A stretch of 64,000 nucleotides of DNA from Paraburkholderia caffeinilytica (GCF_003368325.1 NZ_CP031467.1:930001-994000), one strand, 5' to 3'. Shown: positions 35,098-43,464, numbered from the stretch's first letter. Notes: generated by a model from the sequence alone, not told the origin. Translations and numbers: made by a program.

Positions 35098-35976
35098 ATG
35101 AACAATAATCCGACTCTGCGTTACCTCCAGAACAAGAGGCTGATTGGAGCGCTTGAGCGGCTTTCCAATCAACGGGCCGAACCGTCGAAATTCATGCCAC
35201 TTATTAGCGACCTCTTTAACGGTACAAGTTTGCATGCGATGCACGTCGAAAATGGCGTTATTTACAGGGGGCGACATAATGAAGGCGGCCGCTTGTTTTC
35301 AACTGTGGAGGAGCTTTCTTACCCGAGGCCAGAATATGTTAGGGCAAAGGGCCGCCTTAATGACGTGCGTCAAAGCGTCCTCTACGCGGCACTGTGCGAG
35401 CTGGGTACGATTATAGAGATGGCTGTTTCGCTCCACGCGACGTTCACGATCTCAAAAATTCAAAGGCGAAGCGACTCAAGTATGTTTTTCTTTCCCTTGG
35501 GGCTCAAGTCGCCACCCGAGTTTACGGCTCAATGCAAGGCTGACGCTCTTGTGCGCGATTTCCTGAAGGGACAAATTACAAGGCAAAGAGTCGAGTTCGA
35601 CGACTACAACTGCACGATCGCACTTGGCGATATGTTACTGCGAAAACCTATAGCTAACTACAGCGCATCTCCTTATTCGGGCGTAGCATATCCGAGCGTC
35701 AGATCAGCGATTTCATCCAATACGACGACATATAATTTGGCAATGACACCGGAAGTCTTTGATAAAAATTATATGATTGTTGAGTGTTCCGTGTATGTTC
35801 TGACTCATGATGTCGATCATTATCAGCTAAACGAAGTAAATAGAGGAAAGGTACTCTCGGATGGGAAAATAGATTGGTTGTTTGGGCATGCCGAGATGAC
35901 TAATCGAACGGCGCGCGGTTTGTGGGCAGACGGATACGTGAATCCAAATCTCGCGCTGTCAGCGCCCGACATATGA
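35098..35976 (+). CDS. RES-domain protein (putative NAD-degrading effector)
   Basis: 292 aa. Residues about 58-110 carry the RES pattern in order: RGRHNEGGRLFSTVEELSYP, RPEYVRAKGRLND, SVLYAALCELGTIIEMA. The Arg of GRLN and the Glu of IIEM match the positions of the catalytic residues in RES toxins, which degrade or use NAD. The C-terminal half is unusual for simple RES toxins, which are about 160 aa. Codons are AT-richer than in the host. With the membrane protein upstream it forms a two-gene unit, perhaps a toxin/antitoxin-like or abortive-infection pair. Confidence 0.68.
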   Translation: MNNNPTLRYLQNKRLIGALERLSNQRAEPSKFMPLISDLFNGTSLHAMHVENGVIYRGRHNEGGRLFSTVEELSYPRPEYVRAKGRLNDVRQSVLYAALCELGTIIEMAVSLHATFTISKIQRRSDSSMFFFPLGLKSPPEFTAQCKADALVRDFLKGQITRQRVEFDDYNCTIALGDMLLRKPIANYSASPYSGVAYPSVRSAISSNTTTYNLAMTPEVFDKNYMIVECSVYVLTHDVDHYQLNEVNRGKVLSDGKIDWLFGHAEMTNRTARGLWADGYVNPNLALSAPDI

Positions 35977-36128
35977 TTTGGCCTTGACAATGCAAAGACG
36001 CTGCAACAGCTTCGCCAGTGCCGTGCGTGACAACAAGCCATCCTACTAGATGACGAAGGGCTAATTAAGTTGCGTTTAGATTAACGCGGATTGACCTATA
36101 GTTACAGGGTCTTGCAACCACGACGCCA

Positions 36129-36626
36129 ATGCTCACTCTTCTGACTTACCAGCAGGACTTTCTCAGAGCGCTTAACGCTGCGCGGGTAGAGTATTTGGTG
36201 ATTGGCGGTAAGGCGATGCAAGCCCATCGCCTTGGCCGCACAAGCTTCGATCTCGATATTTGGGTATCAAATAACATCGCAAACGCGCGGCGTCTTAACC
36301 CCGTGTTGACGGCACGGACCAAATTTCCCATTGGGCATAGGCCGTCTGATCTCACAGTACCCGGCAGGATGGTCCAGATCAGGAATCAGCACGATCAACA
36401 TGTTATCGACGTGCTAACGTCACTTGGTGATCTCGACTTTGCGACGGTCGACGCCCGTAAGTTGCGACTGTTGGTCTACAGAATGTTCGTGCCGGTGGCG
36501 TCTATCCCGGACCTCATCAACATGAAAGAGATATCTCAGGCGACGACCGAAGACCCTAGGCTGGCAGAGCGCGACGGTCGAGACATTGAGCTAATGCGTG
36601 AACACCTTGCTGCGCGCCCGAGCTGA
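36129..36626 (+). CDS. Nucleotidyltransferase-fold protein
   Basis: 165 aa. The motif GGKAMQAHRLGRTSFDLDIWV (about residues 27-46, given here as its core GGKA and DLDIW) is the active-site signature of minimal nucleotidyltransferases as in AbiEii/MNT toxins. A third acidic position follows in HVIDVLTSL (about 95). The C-terminal helices resemble the DUF6036/AbiEii type (LINMKEISQ). It stands alone, with no adjacent HEPN antitoxin. It may be a toxin or a degenerate half of such a system. Confidence 0.7.
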   Translation: MLTLLTYQQDFLRALNAARVEYLVIGGKAMQAHRLGRTSFDLDIWVSNNIANARRLNPVLTARTKFPIGHRPSDLTVPGRMVQIRNQHDQHVIDVLTSLGDLDFATVDARKLRLLVYRMFVPVASIPDLINMKEISQATTEDPRLAERDGRDIELMREHLAARPS

Positions 36627-36868
36627 GATTCTCGAAGTATCTGAGTGACGCGCAACATACTTCTACTGGCATGTTGCGTCTGTTGGGGTGCAGCTAAATT
36701 GCGCTAGAACGAACCAGATTGATCCTTATCGAACTCGTGCAGCCTTGATTTTGCAGTTTGCAAATTGCGCAAGGCATTGATTTATAAAGGTATGTGGTGC
36801 ACGGGTAAAACTCCGAAGGCGGCACTCGACCCAAAGGGTTGCGCGTCGTCGCGGACCCTCACCGTCGC

Positions 36869-37330
36869 TTAGAATTGAACCTCGGCGTTCGGGCGGAAAA
36901 GCGGACCAATGGAGAACAGTTTCGGACGTACGGGGACGATGCGCTGCGCGAGTTTGCTGACGACTTCATCTAGCGTCGCAACGCCGCCCACCATTATTTC
37001 GTCTGTTGCGACCTAAGCCCCGAGGATGCGACCTTGACCCATGCCGTTGCGCACCCTCACGACATCGACGCCCCGATTACGCGACACGGCGCCCGCGAAA
37101 CGGTCATAGTCGTCGTTGACGCGCGCCTGTAGGTGTGCTGTCGCGCGGTGGGCGAAAGCGGCGCAACGGGACTGCGTTCCGTCTTGTAGCGGCCCACGCT
37201 GATGAGTGGAGAACACGCCAATCGACCCGATCCCGCCGCCCGGCATGATGTAGAACTCACTGGCCACGCTTGCGAACCAAAACGCCGCTCCGGCTGCGAT
37301 GTAGTTTGCGACGGCGGCGACCGGCTACGC
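36869..37330 (-). pseudogene. Frameshifted relic of an S49-family phage capsid protease
   Basis: Translated fragments in shifting frames match the S49 (SppA/ClpP-like) prohead protease: AVANYIAAGAAFWFASVASE, FYIMPGGGIGSIGVFSTH, then GRYKTERSPVAPLSPTARQH in another frame, then LQARVNDDYDRFAGAVSRNR and GVDVVRVRNGMGQGRILGA, a stop at 37013-37015, and GVATLDEVVSKL beyond it. At least two frameshifts and in-frame stops make it inactive. It is 380 bp from attR and shows that structural phage genes were once next to this element. Confidence 0.7.
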
Positions 37331-37630
37331 TGCGCGCGTGGCGCATCGGGTAGGTCGAGGAGACGTCGGCCCCACGCTGTGGGCTCGCGACGAAGGATGC
37401 ATATTCCGGGCGGATTGACCCATATGGCGCGGCGTGCACAGACCATCCTTTCGGGGTTCTCATTGGTCTCATGCTAACGGGCGCCAAGCGACGCAGTTGC
37501 CTTGACTACCGCTGGTGATAGCACCAGACGATACATCCATGCGGCCACTTCAGAATGGGCACGCGAGATCGCGAAAGGCGAACTGCATTGTGCGTACGGC
37601 TCGCGCAAACCCCGCCGCGTTGGCCGGAAA

Positions 37631-37652
37631 TGCCTACACGGTGCCTACATGG
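37631..37652 (+). repeat. Right arm-type direct repeats
   Basis: TGCCTACACGG and TGCCTACATGG, the same 11-bp pair as at 20904-20925 and in the same orientation, 58 bp from attR. Shared sites at both ends fit an integrase-bound intasome arm. Confidence 0.65.
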
Positions 37653-37668
37653 ATTCAAGAAAACAAAA

Positions 37669-37695
37669 AGCCCGATCCTGTGAATCGGGCCAAGC
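37669..37695 (-). terminator. Terminator of tRNA-Arg, supplied by the element
   Basis: On the minus strand GCCCGAT...ATCGGGC forms a 7-bp stem with a 7-nt loop followed by TTTTTGTTTTC. It lies inside the element, 13 bp beyond the tRNA 3' end, so the element replaced the tRNA's original terminator. Confidence 0.8.
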
Positions 37696-37707
37696 ACTTG
37701 ATTTGAT

Positions 37708-37784
37708 TGGTACGGCAGGAGGGACTCGAACCCCCCACCCTCGGCTTAGAAGGCCGATGCTCTATCCAGCTGAGCTACTGCCGT
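37708..37784 (-). tRNA. tRNA-Arg (anticodon UCU)
   Basis: 77 nt with encoded CCA. The acceptor ACGGCAG pairs with CTGCCGT; the D arm is AGCTCAGCTGGATAGAGC; the anticodon stem TCGGC/GCCGA encloses CTTCTAA, anticodon TCT; the T arm has GGTTCGAGTCC. All stems pair. It is the integration site of the element; its 3' 48 bases equal attL. Confidence 0.96.
37710..37757 (-). repeat. attR within tRNA-Arg
   Basis: 48 bases identical to attL (20729-20776). They rebuild the tRNA from nucleotide 28 on, so the host keeps a functional gene after integration. Confidence 0.95.
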
Positions 37785-38094
37785 AATGATGTGAGGCGAT
37801 GCAACACGAACGTGTACAACCTGCATCGCCCGCAATGAGAACCCGTAACGGGCATTGGAACCTGTGCGCAATGACTGGCACAGGGTTCGTGGGATACCGA
37901 AATTCTAACCGACCAGGCCGGGGACTGTGGAAATCCAATCCGGCGCACGGCAACCCTGACCGGCGGCCGCCATACGGCATCACAAAACAAACGGGCCCGA
38001 CGTGTCGAGCCGGGCCCGGATTATAACCGATCGCTTCTTACCCGCCAGAGGCACGCCAGCGCTCACCGCGCTGCAGCGGGCATCTCGAACGCAA
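37785..38094. other. Intergenic region between tRNA-Arg and uppP
   Basis: About 310 bp holding the tRNA-Arg promoter (minus strand) and the uppP terminator hairpin at 37992-38018. No coding frame is supported. Confidence 0.5.
37992..38018 (-). terminator. Terminator downstream of uppP
   Basis: CGGGCCCG at both arms gives a stem of about 8 bp with a 10-nt loop. On the minus strand it is followed by TTTGTTTTG. It lies about 77 bp past the uppP stop. Confidence 0.7.
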
Positions 38095-38925
38095 TCAGAC
38101 CGGCTGCGGATGCAGCATGAACCAGCCGAGGAACACGATCCCCGCGATCACGCAGTACACGCCGAACGAAGCCAGACGTCCGCGGCCTTCGAAATAGCGC
38201 ATCAGGAAACGCACGCTGAGATACGCGGCGATAGCGGTCAGCACGCCGCCGAGCAATGCGTCGGCGAGTTGGCCCGGCGCATGGAACAGTTTCGGCAACT
38301 CGAGCACGCCGGCCGCGAAGATGATCGGCGTACCGAGCAGGAACGAGAACTCAGCGGCCTTCTCCGTCGTCAGGCCGGCCGCATTGCCGGCGATCATCGT
38401 CAGACCGCTGCGCGAGAAACCCGGGATCAACGCGCCAATCTGCGCGAGTCCGACGAAAAACGCCTGGCGAAAGGTCAGCTTCTCCGGCGCCTGATGCGCG
38501 CGCGAGCGTTGTAGACGATCGCCGAACCACAGCAGCACGCCATTCACGATCAGCGCGATGGCGACAATGCGCAAATCGTGAAAAATCCGCTCGAGACGTT
38601 TCTCGAGGATCAGCCCGACGAGGCCCGCCGGAATCGTGCCGATGATGAGCGCCCACATCATGTGCGCGTTGTCGTTGCGACGGCCGCCGAACGAAGCGAA
38701 GAAGCCGCGCACCAGTTCACACCAGCGCTTGCGGAAGTACCACAGCAGTGCGAACGCCGTACCGAGGTGCAACGCGACGAGGAACGGCAGCAATTGCGGC
38801 GCATGCTTGTCGATGTGCATGCCGAACAAGCCCGGCACGAGCAACGTGTGGCCGAGGCTGCTGACCGGGAACAGTTCAGTGACGCCTTGCAGCACGCTCA
38901 GGAAAATCAGAAACGACAGGTTCAC
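38095..38925 (-). CDS. uppP: Undecaprenyl-diphosphatase
   Basis: Integral membrane phosphatase (BacA family) that recycles the cell-wall lipid carrier undecaprenyl pyrophosphate. 276 aa, the family length. GTG start at 38925 with AAGGA seven bases upstream; the longer frame to 38970 lacks this. Active-site motifs are [13 protein letters not shown] (about residues 14-26, E and S/H) and [17 protein letters not shown] (about 170-186). At least seven membrane helices are visible. Confidence 0.95.
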   Translation of the reverse strand: MNLSFLIFLSVLQGVTELFPVSSLGHTLLVPGLFGMHIDKHAPQLLPFLVALHLGTAFALLWYFRKRWCELVRGFFASFGGRRNDNAHMMWALIIGTIPAGLVGLILEKRLERIFHDLRIVAIALIVNGVLLWFGDRLQRSRAHQAPEKLTFRQAFFVGLAQIGALIPGFSRSGLTMIAGNAAGLTTEKAAEFSFLLGTPIIFAAGVLELPKLFHAPGQLADALLGGVLTAIAAYLSVRFLMRYFEGRGRLASFGVYCVIAGIVFLGWFMLHPQPV

Positions 38926-39223
38926 GCGGCGGTCCTTGTAAGGAAAATGTCGGGGAACAGCGCACCGCAAAAGGAAATAGCCGGCGCGTCAAAAGCGCAC
39001 CGATTATGCCTGGCTGCAAAGTCAGCGCCAAGCGTTTGAACCGCATTCGGGTAAATATTGACGCGCTGCGTCACAACTGGAAACCGTTGTTACGCCGCAG
39101 CAAAAGAAACAGAGCGCCGCCGGTGGCCGCTCTGCGATCTTGAGAAATTCGATGTACCGAAGGCGCGAGGCTAGTGCCAGGCTCGCGTTGACGACCCGGC
39201 AGAAGGCGAAGCAGATTGGTGGA
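38926..39223. other. Intergenic region
   Basis: About 300 bp between uppP and the 28-aa membrane peptide gene, both on the minus strand. It should contain the uppP promoter. No gene or clear repeat is seen. Confidence 0.4.
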
Positions 39224-39310
39224 TCAGCGCTCGAGCTTGTAGAAAAAGTAGACGGTGCTTGCAGCGAACATGCCGAACAACGCCACACCCATTGCCATTG
39301 CGAGATCCAT
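39224..39310 (-). CDS. 28-aa single-helix membrane peptide
   Basis: The ATG follows a perfect AGGAGG with four bases between. The product starts MDLAMAMGVALFGMFAAST and ends YFFYKLER: one membrane helix with a short basic tail. The strong start signal and hydrophobic pattern argue for a real microprotein. Its partner is unknown. Confidence 0.6.
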   Translation of the reverse strand: MDLAMAMGVALFGMFAASTVYFFYKLER

Positions 39311-39550
39311 AGAGCCTCCTGAGCCGATCTCGCCCGGTCGTTGAAGTGGCCGGGCAGTGGGTGGATTATCAACAAGGATCGTGCTTCTCCGACACCCGCA
39401 ATTTCCCGAGAAGGGTTTCCCCGTAGCGTAAAGCAGCGCAAAATCGTTCTCTTGCAAACAGCCATGCGGCGCCGTTCGAACGTTCTCAACCCGCGTTCGA
39501 GCCACGTTCAACTCACATTTGAACGGCACGCCGGCCGCACTCGAAGCACG

Positions 39551-39608
39551 CTCAACCCTCGCACTCAACCCTTTCGCACTTAACCCTTTCGCACTCAACC
39601 CTTTATCA
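39551..39608. repeat. 15-bp tandem repeats
   Basis: Three 15-bp units CTCAACCCTTTCGCA, CTTAACCCTTTCGCA and CTCAACCCTTTATCA follow a 13-bp unit CTCAACCCTCGCA. They end 16 bp before the epimerase start and so lie in its leader. The 39311-39550 stretch before them holds no supported gene. Confidence 0.85.
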
Positions 39609-39623
39609 ACCAGCCCATCGACC

Positions 39624-40532
39624 ATGCCCCTCTCCCCGCAACAGGACATTCTCGAGATCGCCCAGGACGCCTCCGTGCTCCGTTTTTCGCCGCAAGCCGG
39701 CGGCCGCCTTTTGTCGTGGATCATCGACGGCGAAGAGGTGATTCATTGGCCCGAGAATGCCGACTGGAGCCAGCCCGCCAGAATTCGCGGCGGCAACCCG
39801 CTGCTGTTTCCGTTTCTGGGCCGGCATCGCGTCGACGGCAAGATCGGCTTCTGGCGTGACGCACAAGGCACGGTGCGCGAATTGCCGATGCATGGCTTTG
39901 CCCGCGACCTGCCCTTCGAAGCCCACGCCGACGTGCACGGCGCCGGCTTGCGCATGACCCTCACCGACAGCGACGCGACACGCGGTGGCTATCCGTTCGG
40001 CTTCCGTTTCGAAGCGACGTACCAGCTCGTCGATACACATACGCTGGAAGTCACGCTAAGCACCACCAATACCGGCCACACGCGGCTACCCTACTACGCC
40101 GGCCATCACTTCTATTTCACGCTGCCGCACACGCAGCGCGCCGAGACCTCGCTGGAACTGCCGCGCACCGAACGGTGCTATCAGCAAAGCGACGGTTCGA
40201 TCAGCCCGGCAGAACCGGGCGCGGCGCGCTACACGCTCGACGAGGCGCGCATTCACGACCGCTTCCATCGTCTCGTCGGCGCGCCGGACCAACCGGTGCG
40301 TCTCGTCGCGCCCGGCCTGAACCGGCTCATCACGATCGACCTGCAACGGCCGGACTCGGTGCCCTGGTACGCGGTCACGACATGGACCGAGGCCGCGGAG
40401 TCGGACTTCTACTGCGTCGAACCCTGGCTGGGTCTGCCCGACGCAATCCACAACGGCATGGGACTGCGCTGGCTCGAGCCGGGGCAAACCGAGAAGGCCG
40501 CTCTGCGCATCAGTGTCGGCAAGCTGCGCTGA
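39624..40532 (+). CDS. Aldose 1-epimerase family protein
   Basis: Mutarotase-fold enzyme, 302 aa, that would interconvert alpha and beta anomers of a hexose. PLLFPFLGRHR (about residues 59-69), MHGFARDLPF (about 90-99) and YYAGHHFYFTLP (about 155-166) correspond to substrate-contact blocks; the catalytic Glu is in FYCVEPWLGLPDA (about 267). The ATG at 39624 is chosen because the open upstream part encodes only the repeat (ALNPF units). It could be a glucose-6-phosphate epimerase-like variant. Confidence 0.88.
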   Translation: MPLSPQQDILEIAQDASVLRFSPQAGGRLLSWIIDGEEVIHWPENADWSQPARIRGGNPLLFPFLGRHRVDGKIGFWRDAQGTVRELPMHGFARDLPFEAHADVHGAGLRMTLTDSDATRGGYPFGFRFEATYQLVDTHTLEVTLSTTNTGHTRLPYYAGHHFYFTLPHTQRAETSLELPRTERCYQQSDGSISPAEPGAARYTLDEARIHDRFHRLVGAPDQPVRLVAPGLNRLITIDLQRPDSVPWYAVTTWTEAAESDFYCVEPWLGLPDAIHNGMGLRWLEPGQTEKAALRISVGKLR

Positions 40533-40715
40533 TGGCAGGTTTTCCGCTCATCGCAAGGTGACGGGTTGCGCGGCGTTTCGCCACGCAACCCCCGCGCGCG
40601 CTTGCCTGTGCATCCGTTTTTCGGATGCTGCAGCGCAAAACCGTTAGAATCGGACGCTTTGCATCTACCTGCCGCGTGATCGGGATCGGCGCGTGGCAGC
40701 GCTTTGCGAGGTCCA

Positions 40716-41441
40716 ATGCGTAACACAACAAGAATGATGAAACGGCTCGCCTGCGCGTCGTTGCTGGCGGTGCTTGCCGCCTGCGGGTCCGCTCCGGTGG
40801 GGCCAGGCTTTTACCGCGTCGAACGGGGCGATACGCTGTCGAAGATCGCGCGCAGCAACCGGCAGTCGGTGCAAAGCATCGTGCGCTGGAACAACCTGAC
40901 CAATGCGGACAGCATCGAGGTCGGACAGGTGCTGCGCGTCGCGCCACCGGGCAATGGCGCCGCGGCGGCGTCCACAGGCGGCGCAACACGCAGCAGCGGT
41001 GCAGGGAGTGCGAGCGCTTCGGCTGCGCCGCGCCCGGCACCCGCCGATAGCGCGCCGACGTCCGCGCCGGCTTCGACGATCTCGCTGGTGTGGCCGGCTG
41101 ACGGCACGGTGATCCGGCGCTTCGACGGTGCCAATTCGAAGGGCATCGATATTTCGGCGGCGGCGGGCACCCCGGTCGTTGCCGCGGCGCCCGGCACGGT
41201 GGTCTATGCCGGTAACGGCCTGCGCGGTTACGGCAATCTGCTGATCCTCAAGCACAACGCCGACTATCTGACCGCCTACGCGCACAACCGCGCGCTGCTG
41301 GTGAAGGAAGGTCAGTCGGTCGCTCGCGGCGAGAAAATCGCCGAAATGGGCGACACCGACACCGATCGCGTCATGCTGCACTTCGAACTGCGCTATCAGG
41401 GCCGTTCGATCGACCCGTCGCGGGCGCTGCCGGCGCGTTAG
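40716..41441 (+). CDS. NlpD-like lipoprotein with LysM and degenerate M23 domain
   Basis: 241-aa outer-membrane lipoprotein (lipobox LAAC at about residue 25). LysM domain about residues 33-77 (YRVERGDTLSKIARSNRQS). Ser/Ala/Pro linker. C-terminal LytM/M23 domain about 130-235 with GIDISAAAGTPVVAAAPGTV and LHFELRYQG. The first metal-ligand His, normally in H-x-G-x-D, is Ser (SKGID), and the HxH is MLH, so the peptidase is probably inactive, as in NlpD amidase activators. GAGG precedes the ATG at 40716. Confidence 0.88.
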   Translation: MRNTTRMMKRLACASLLAVLAACGSAPVGPGFYRVERGDTLSKIARSNRQSVQSIVRWNNLTNADSIEVGQVLRVAPPGNGAAAASTGGATRSSGAGSASASAAPRPAPADSAPTSAPASTISLVWPADGTVIRRFDGANSKGIDISAAAGTPVVAAAPGTVVYAGNGLRGYGNLLILKHNADYLTAYAHNRALLVKEGQSVARGEKIAEMGDTDTDRVMLHFELRYQGRSIDPSRALPAR

Positions 41442-41568
41442 CCGCCCGGCTTCAAGCACGCGCCCAGCATCGGCAACCGAGGGAACCGCGCGTGCTATAA
41501 AACGCCCAATCTTATGCATGACGCAGTTTCGCGCTGCGTCTTCCCCTGTCATTTGTAAGGAACCTGCA

Positions 41569-41895
41569 ATGAAGAGCGCACTTGCGTCCTTAACAACAGC
41601 CGCGGCGATCGGCCTCGGCCTGCTGACGCTCGGCAGCCTCGGCGGCTGTTCCAGCACCACCACCATGACTTATCTGCCAAGCGGCGATACGGGGTTCGCC
41701 ATCAACTGCAGCGGCAGTGACGCGAGCTCCAGTTGGGCCGAGTGCTACAAACGCGCGGGCGAGGTCTGCGGCAACTACGGCTACGACGTCGTTTCGAAGG
41801 ACGTCGACAACGGCGCCACCGCGGGCGGCTCGGTCGGCGGGATTTTCGGCGCGAACGTCAAGAACCGGTCGATGGTGATCCGCTGCAAGCAGTAA
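41569..41895 (+). CDS. Small lipoprotein, unknown function
   Basis: 108 aa. Signal with lipobox LGGC (about residue 29). Four further cysteines (INCSGSD, WAECYKRA, GEVCGNYGYDVV, VIRCKQ) could make two disulfides. The YKRAGEVCGNYGYDVVSKD stretch is a recurring pattern in small beta-proteobacterial lipoproteins. AAGGA lies eight bases before the ATG. Confidence 0.75.
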   Translation: MKSALASLTTAAAIGLGLLTLGSLGGCSSTTTMTYLPSGDTGFAINCSGSDASSSWAECYKRAGEVCGNYGYDVVSKDVDNGATAGGSVGGIFGANVKNRSMVIRCKQ

Positions 41896-42008
41896 AGACA
41901 ACTCAATAACGCAGGCACAGCGCCGCTCAAGCGAGCGGCGCCGCCAGCGGCCGGAACGCGGGTCGATGCGTGCGGCGAACCCGAACAACATGCCGAGCAA
42001 TCGGCCAG

Positions 42009-42035
42009 AAAAAAAGCCCGGCACGAGGCCGGGCT
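42009..42035 (-). terminator. Orphan minus-strand terminator
   Basis: AGCCCGGC (42015-42022) and GCCGGGCT (42028-42035), 5-nt loop. On the minus strand a T7 run follows; on the plus strand none does. No convincing minus-strand gene ends here: the nearest upstream one is the pentapeptide protein 590 bp away. Confidence 0.75.
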
Positions 42036-42623
42036 AACGGGGGTTCGGCGCATATCGGCAAAGGACCGGTTCACCATGCGCCAGGAGGAAATCTAACAAC
42101 CCGCCTTTACAAGCGCAATCTATTAATTGCGCAGGTAATGTGACGCGGCGTACGGAGTCCGCATTACGTGAACGAAAAATGCCGGAAATAAGCGGGGTAA
42201 ATACCCCCAACCAACCGGTGCGAAACACCACAAAAGCGGCAGATCAAAATCCCGCGAGTTGTCCACCAGCCCTTATAAATCAAGCACCTATCCGCACGTT
42301 ATCGGAAAAGCCCGACGAAAGCCCTTGACCGATTCGCGCCACCCCCGCCCAGCTTGATCCGGCCGCTTTATGTAACGCGAACCTTTAGTGCGCCAACGCA
42401 CCATATTGATGTATTAGCGGATATTGTGCGGCGCAAATAAGCAATCGCACCTCTTCACAATAAATTCGCGAATAGCGAATAGATTAAAAATCTTCAAATC
42501 CACTGACAAATTGCGAAGTTTAAATCCGGCTGTTTTTAATGAGTCGATAAATCAGATGTTAAGCACACGCCGTCATTCGTTCAAGCTGGCCGAATGGCTA
42601 AAATCGGCCGGCTTGAAACGCGA
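42036..42623. other. AT-rich non-coding stretch
   Basis: Nearly 590 bp, clearly AT-richer than the chromosome around it. The only frames (65 codons on minus ending at the terminator, 82 on plus) show no conserved pattern. It may be a long 3' UTR of the pentapeptide gene or contain a small RNA ending at 42009-42035. Confidence 0.4.
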
Positions 42624-43352
42624 TCACATGACTCGCAAACCCAGTTCGGTCACGAGCACCGCCGCTTGCTGATGCGAGATCGTCGCGCCCTTGAAGAGCG
42701 CCGCGTCGACGAGCCGCACGCCGCTCAGATCCGCCTCGCGCAGGTCCGCGCCGTCAAAGCGCGCGCCTTTCAGATTGGCATCCTTCAGACTGCCGCCATC
42801 GAAGATCGCATCGCGGAAATCGACGCCGGCCAGATCGGCCTCGGAGAAATCGAGTTGCTGGAGCGTGGCCTTGCGAAACGACAGCCCGCGCAAATGCGCA
42901 CCCACCAGCAAAGTCTCGACGAAGCTCAAACCGAGCGCCGCACAGTCTTCGAAATTGGCGCCCGTCAGCTTGCAGCTGTGAAACGACGCCGAGGCAAGCT
43001 TGGCGCGCCGCCAGCTGGTGTTGTTCAGATCGCTCGACTGGAAGGCTGCATCGACCAGATCGGCCGACGCGAAATCCGCCTGACGGCCGCGGCAACGGAC
43101 CCAACGCGTGTGCGACAACGTCGCGCCGAAAAACGATGTCTCGATGATCGTGCAGCGATGAAACTCGGCGCCGCGCAAATCGAGTCGCGACAGATCGGCG
43201 CCTTCGAAATCGCAATCGGTGAAATGGAGCGGCTCTTTATGCCCCGCCGTGCTGGCTGCGATAAGGCGCTCCACGTCGGTGCGCGAGAGCGTGGCGTTGG
43301 CTACTGCGTGAACTTGCGCGCCCGGAGCGCTTGCCGTTGAATCCAGTGACAT
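42624..43352 (-). CDS. Pentapeptide-repeat protein
   Basis: 242 aa. From about residue 42 to the end nearly every fifth residue is Leu or Phe with the A(D/N)LXX pattern: FEGADLSRLDLRGAEF, ANFEDCAALGLSF, DFSEADLAGVDFRDAIFDG, DANLKGARFDGADLREADLSG. This makes a right-handed quadrilateral beta-helix, as in Qnr/MfpA DNA mimics, but the function of most members is unknown. No signal peptide, so cytoplasmic. Confidence 0.88.
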   Translation of the reverse strand: MSLDSTASAPGAQVHAVANATLSRTDVERLIAASTAGHKEPLHFTDCDFEGADLSRLDLRGAEFHRCTIIETSFFGATLSHTRWVRCRGRQADFASADLVDAAFQSSDLNNTSWRRAKLASASFHSCKLTGANFEDCAALGLSFVETLLVGAHLRGLSFRKATLQQLDFSEADLAGVDFRDAIFDGGSLKDANLKGARFDGADLREADLSGVRLVDAALFKGATISHQQAAVLVTELGLRVM

Positions 43353-43464
43353 GAAGGTTCAGAATGATTTTCGTCGAAAGACCCTAAGCGTACCGGAACG
43401 CGCGCCGCCCTGGCGATCCGCGCCGATGGTTTATAGTAACGGCCCCCGCCAGGACCCGCTTACG

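Larger units (their letters stand above)
20729..37757 (+). mobile_element. PICI-like integrated satellite element in tRNA-Arg(UCU)
   Basis: About 17 kb lies between identical 48-bp copies of the 3' part of tRNA-Arg(UCU). Left module (+ strand): tyrosine integrase, AlpA-like and HTH proteins, primase, RepA-like helicase, iterons, SSB, small terminase. Right module: lower-GC cargo on both strands. No large terminase, portal, capsid, tail or lysis genes are intact. Gene content and size match phage-inducible chromosomal islands; the alternative is a prophage reduced by deletion, supported by the protease relic near attR. Confidence 0.85.

Noticed and set aside
37502-37786. 94-codon + frame spanning tRNA-Arg
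   Set aside because: It reads through attR and the antisense of a tRNA, so it cannot be a conserved gene.
42424-42672. 82-codon + strand frame in the AT-rich gap
   Set aside because: It runs into the antisense of the pentapeptide gene and shows no start signal; more likely chance.
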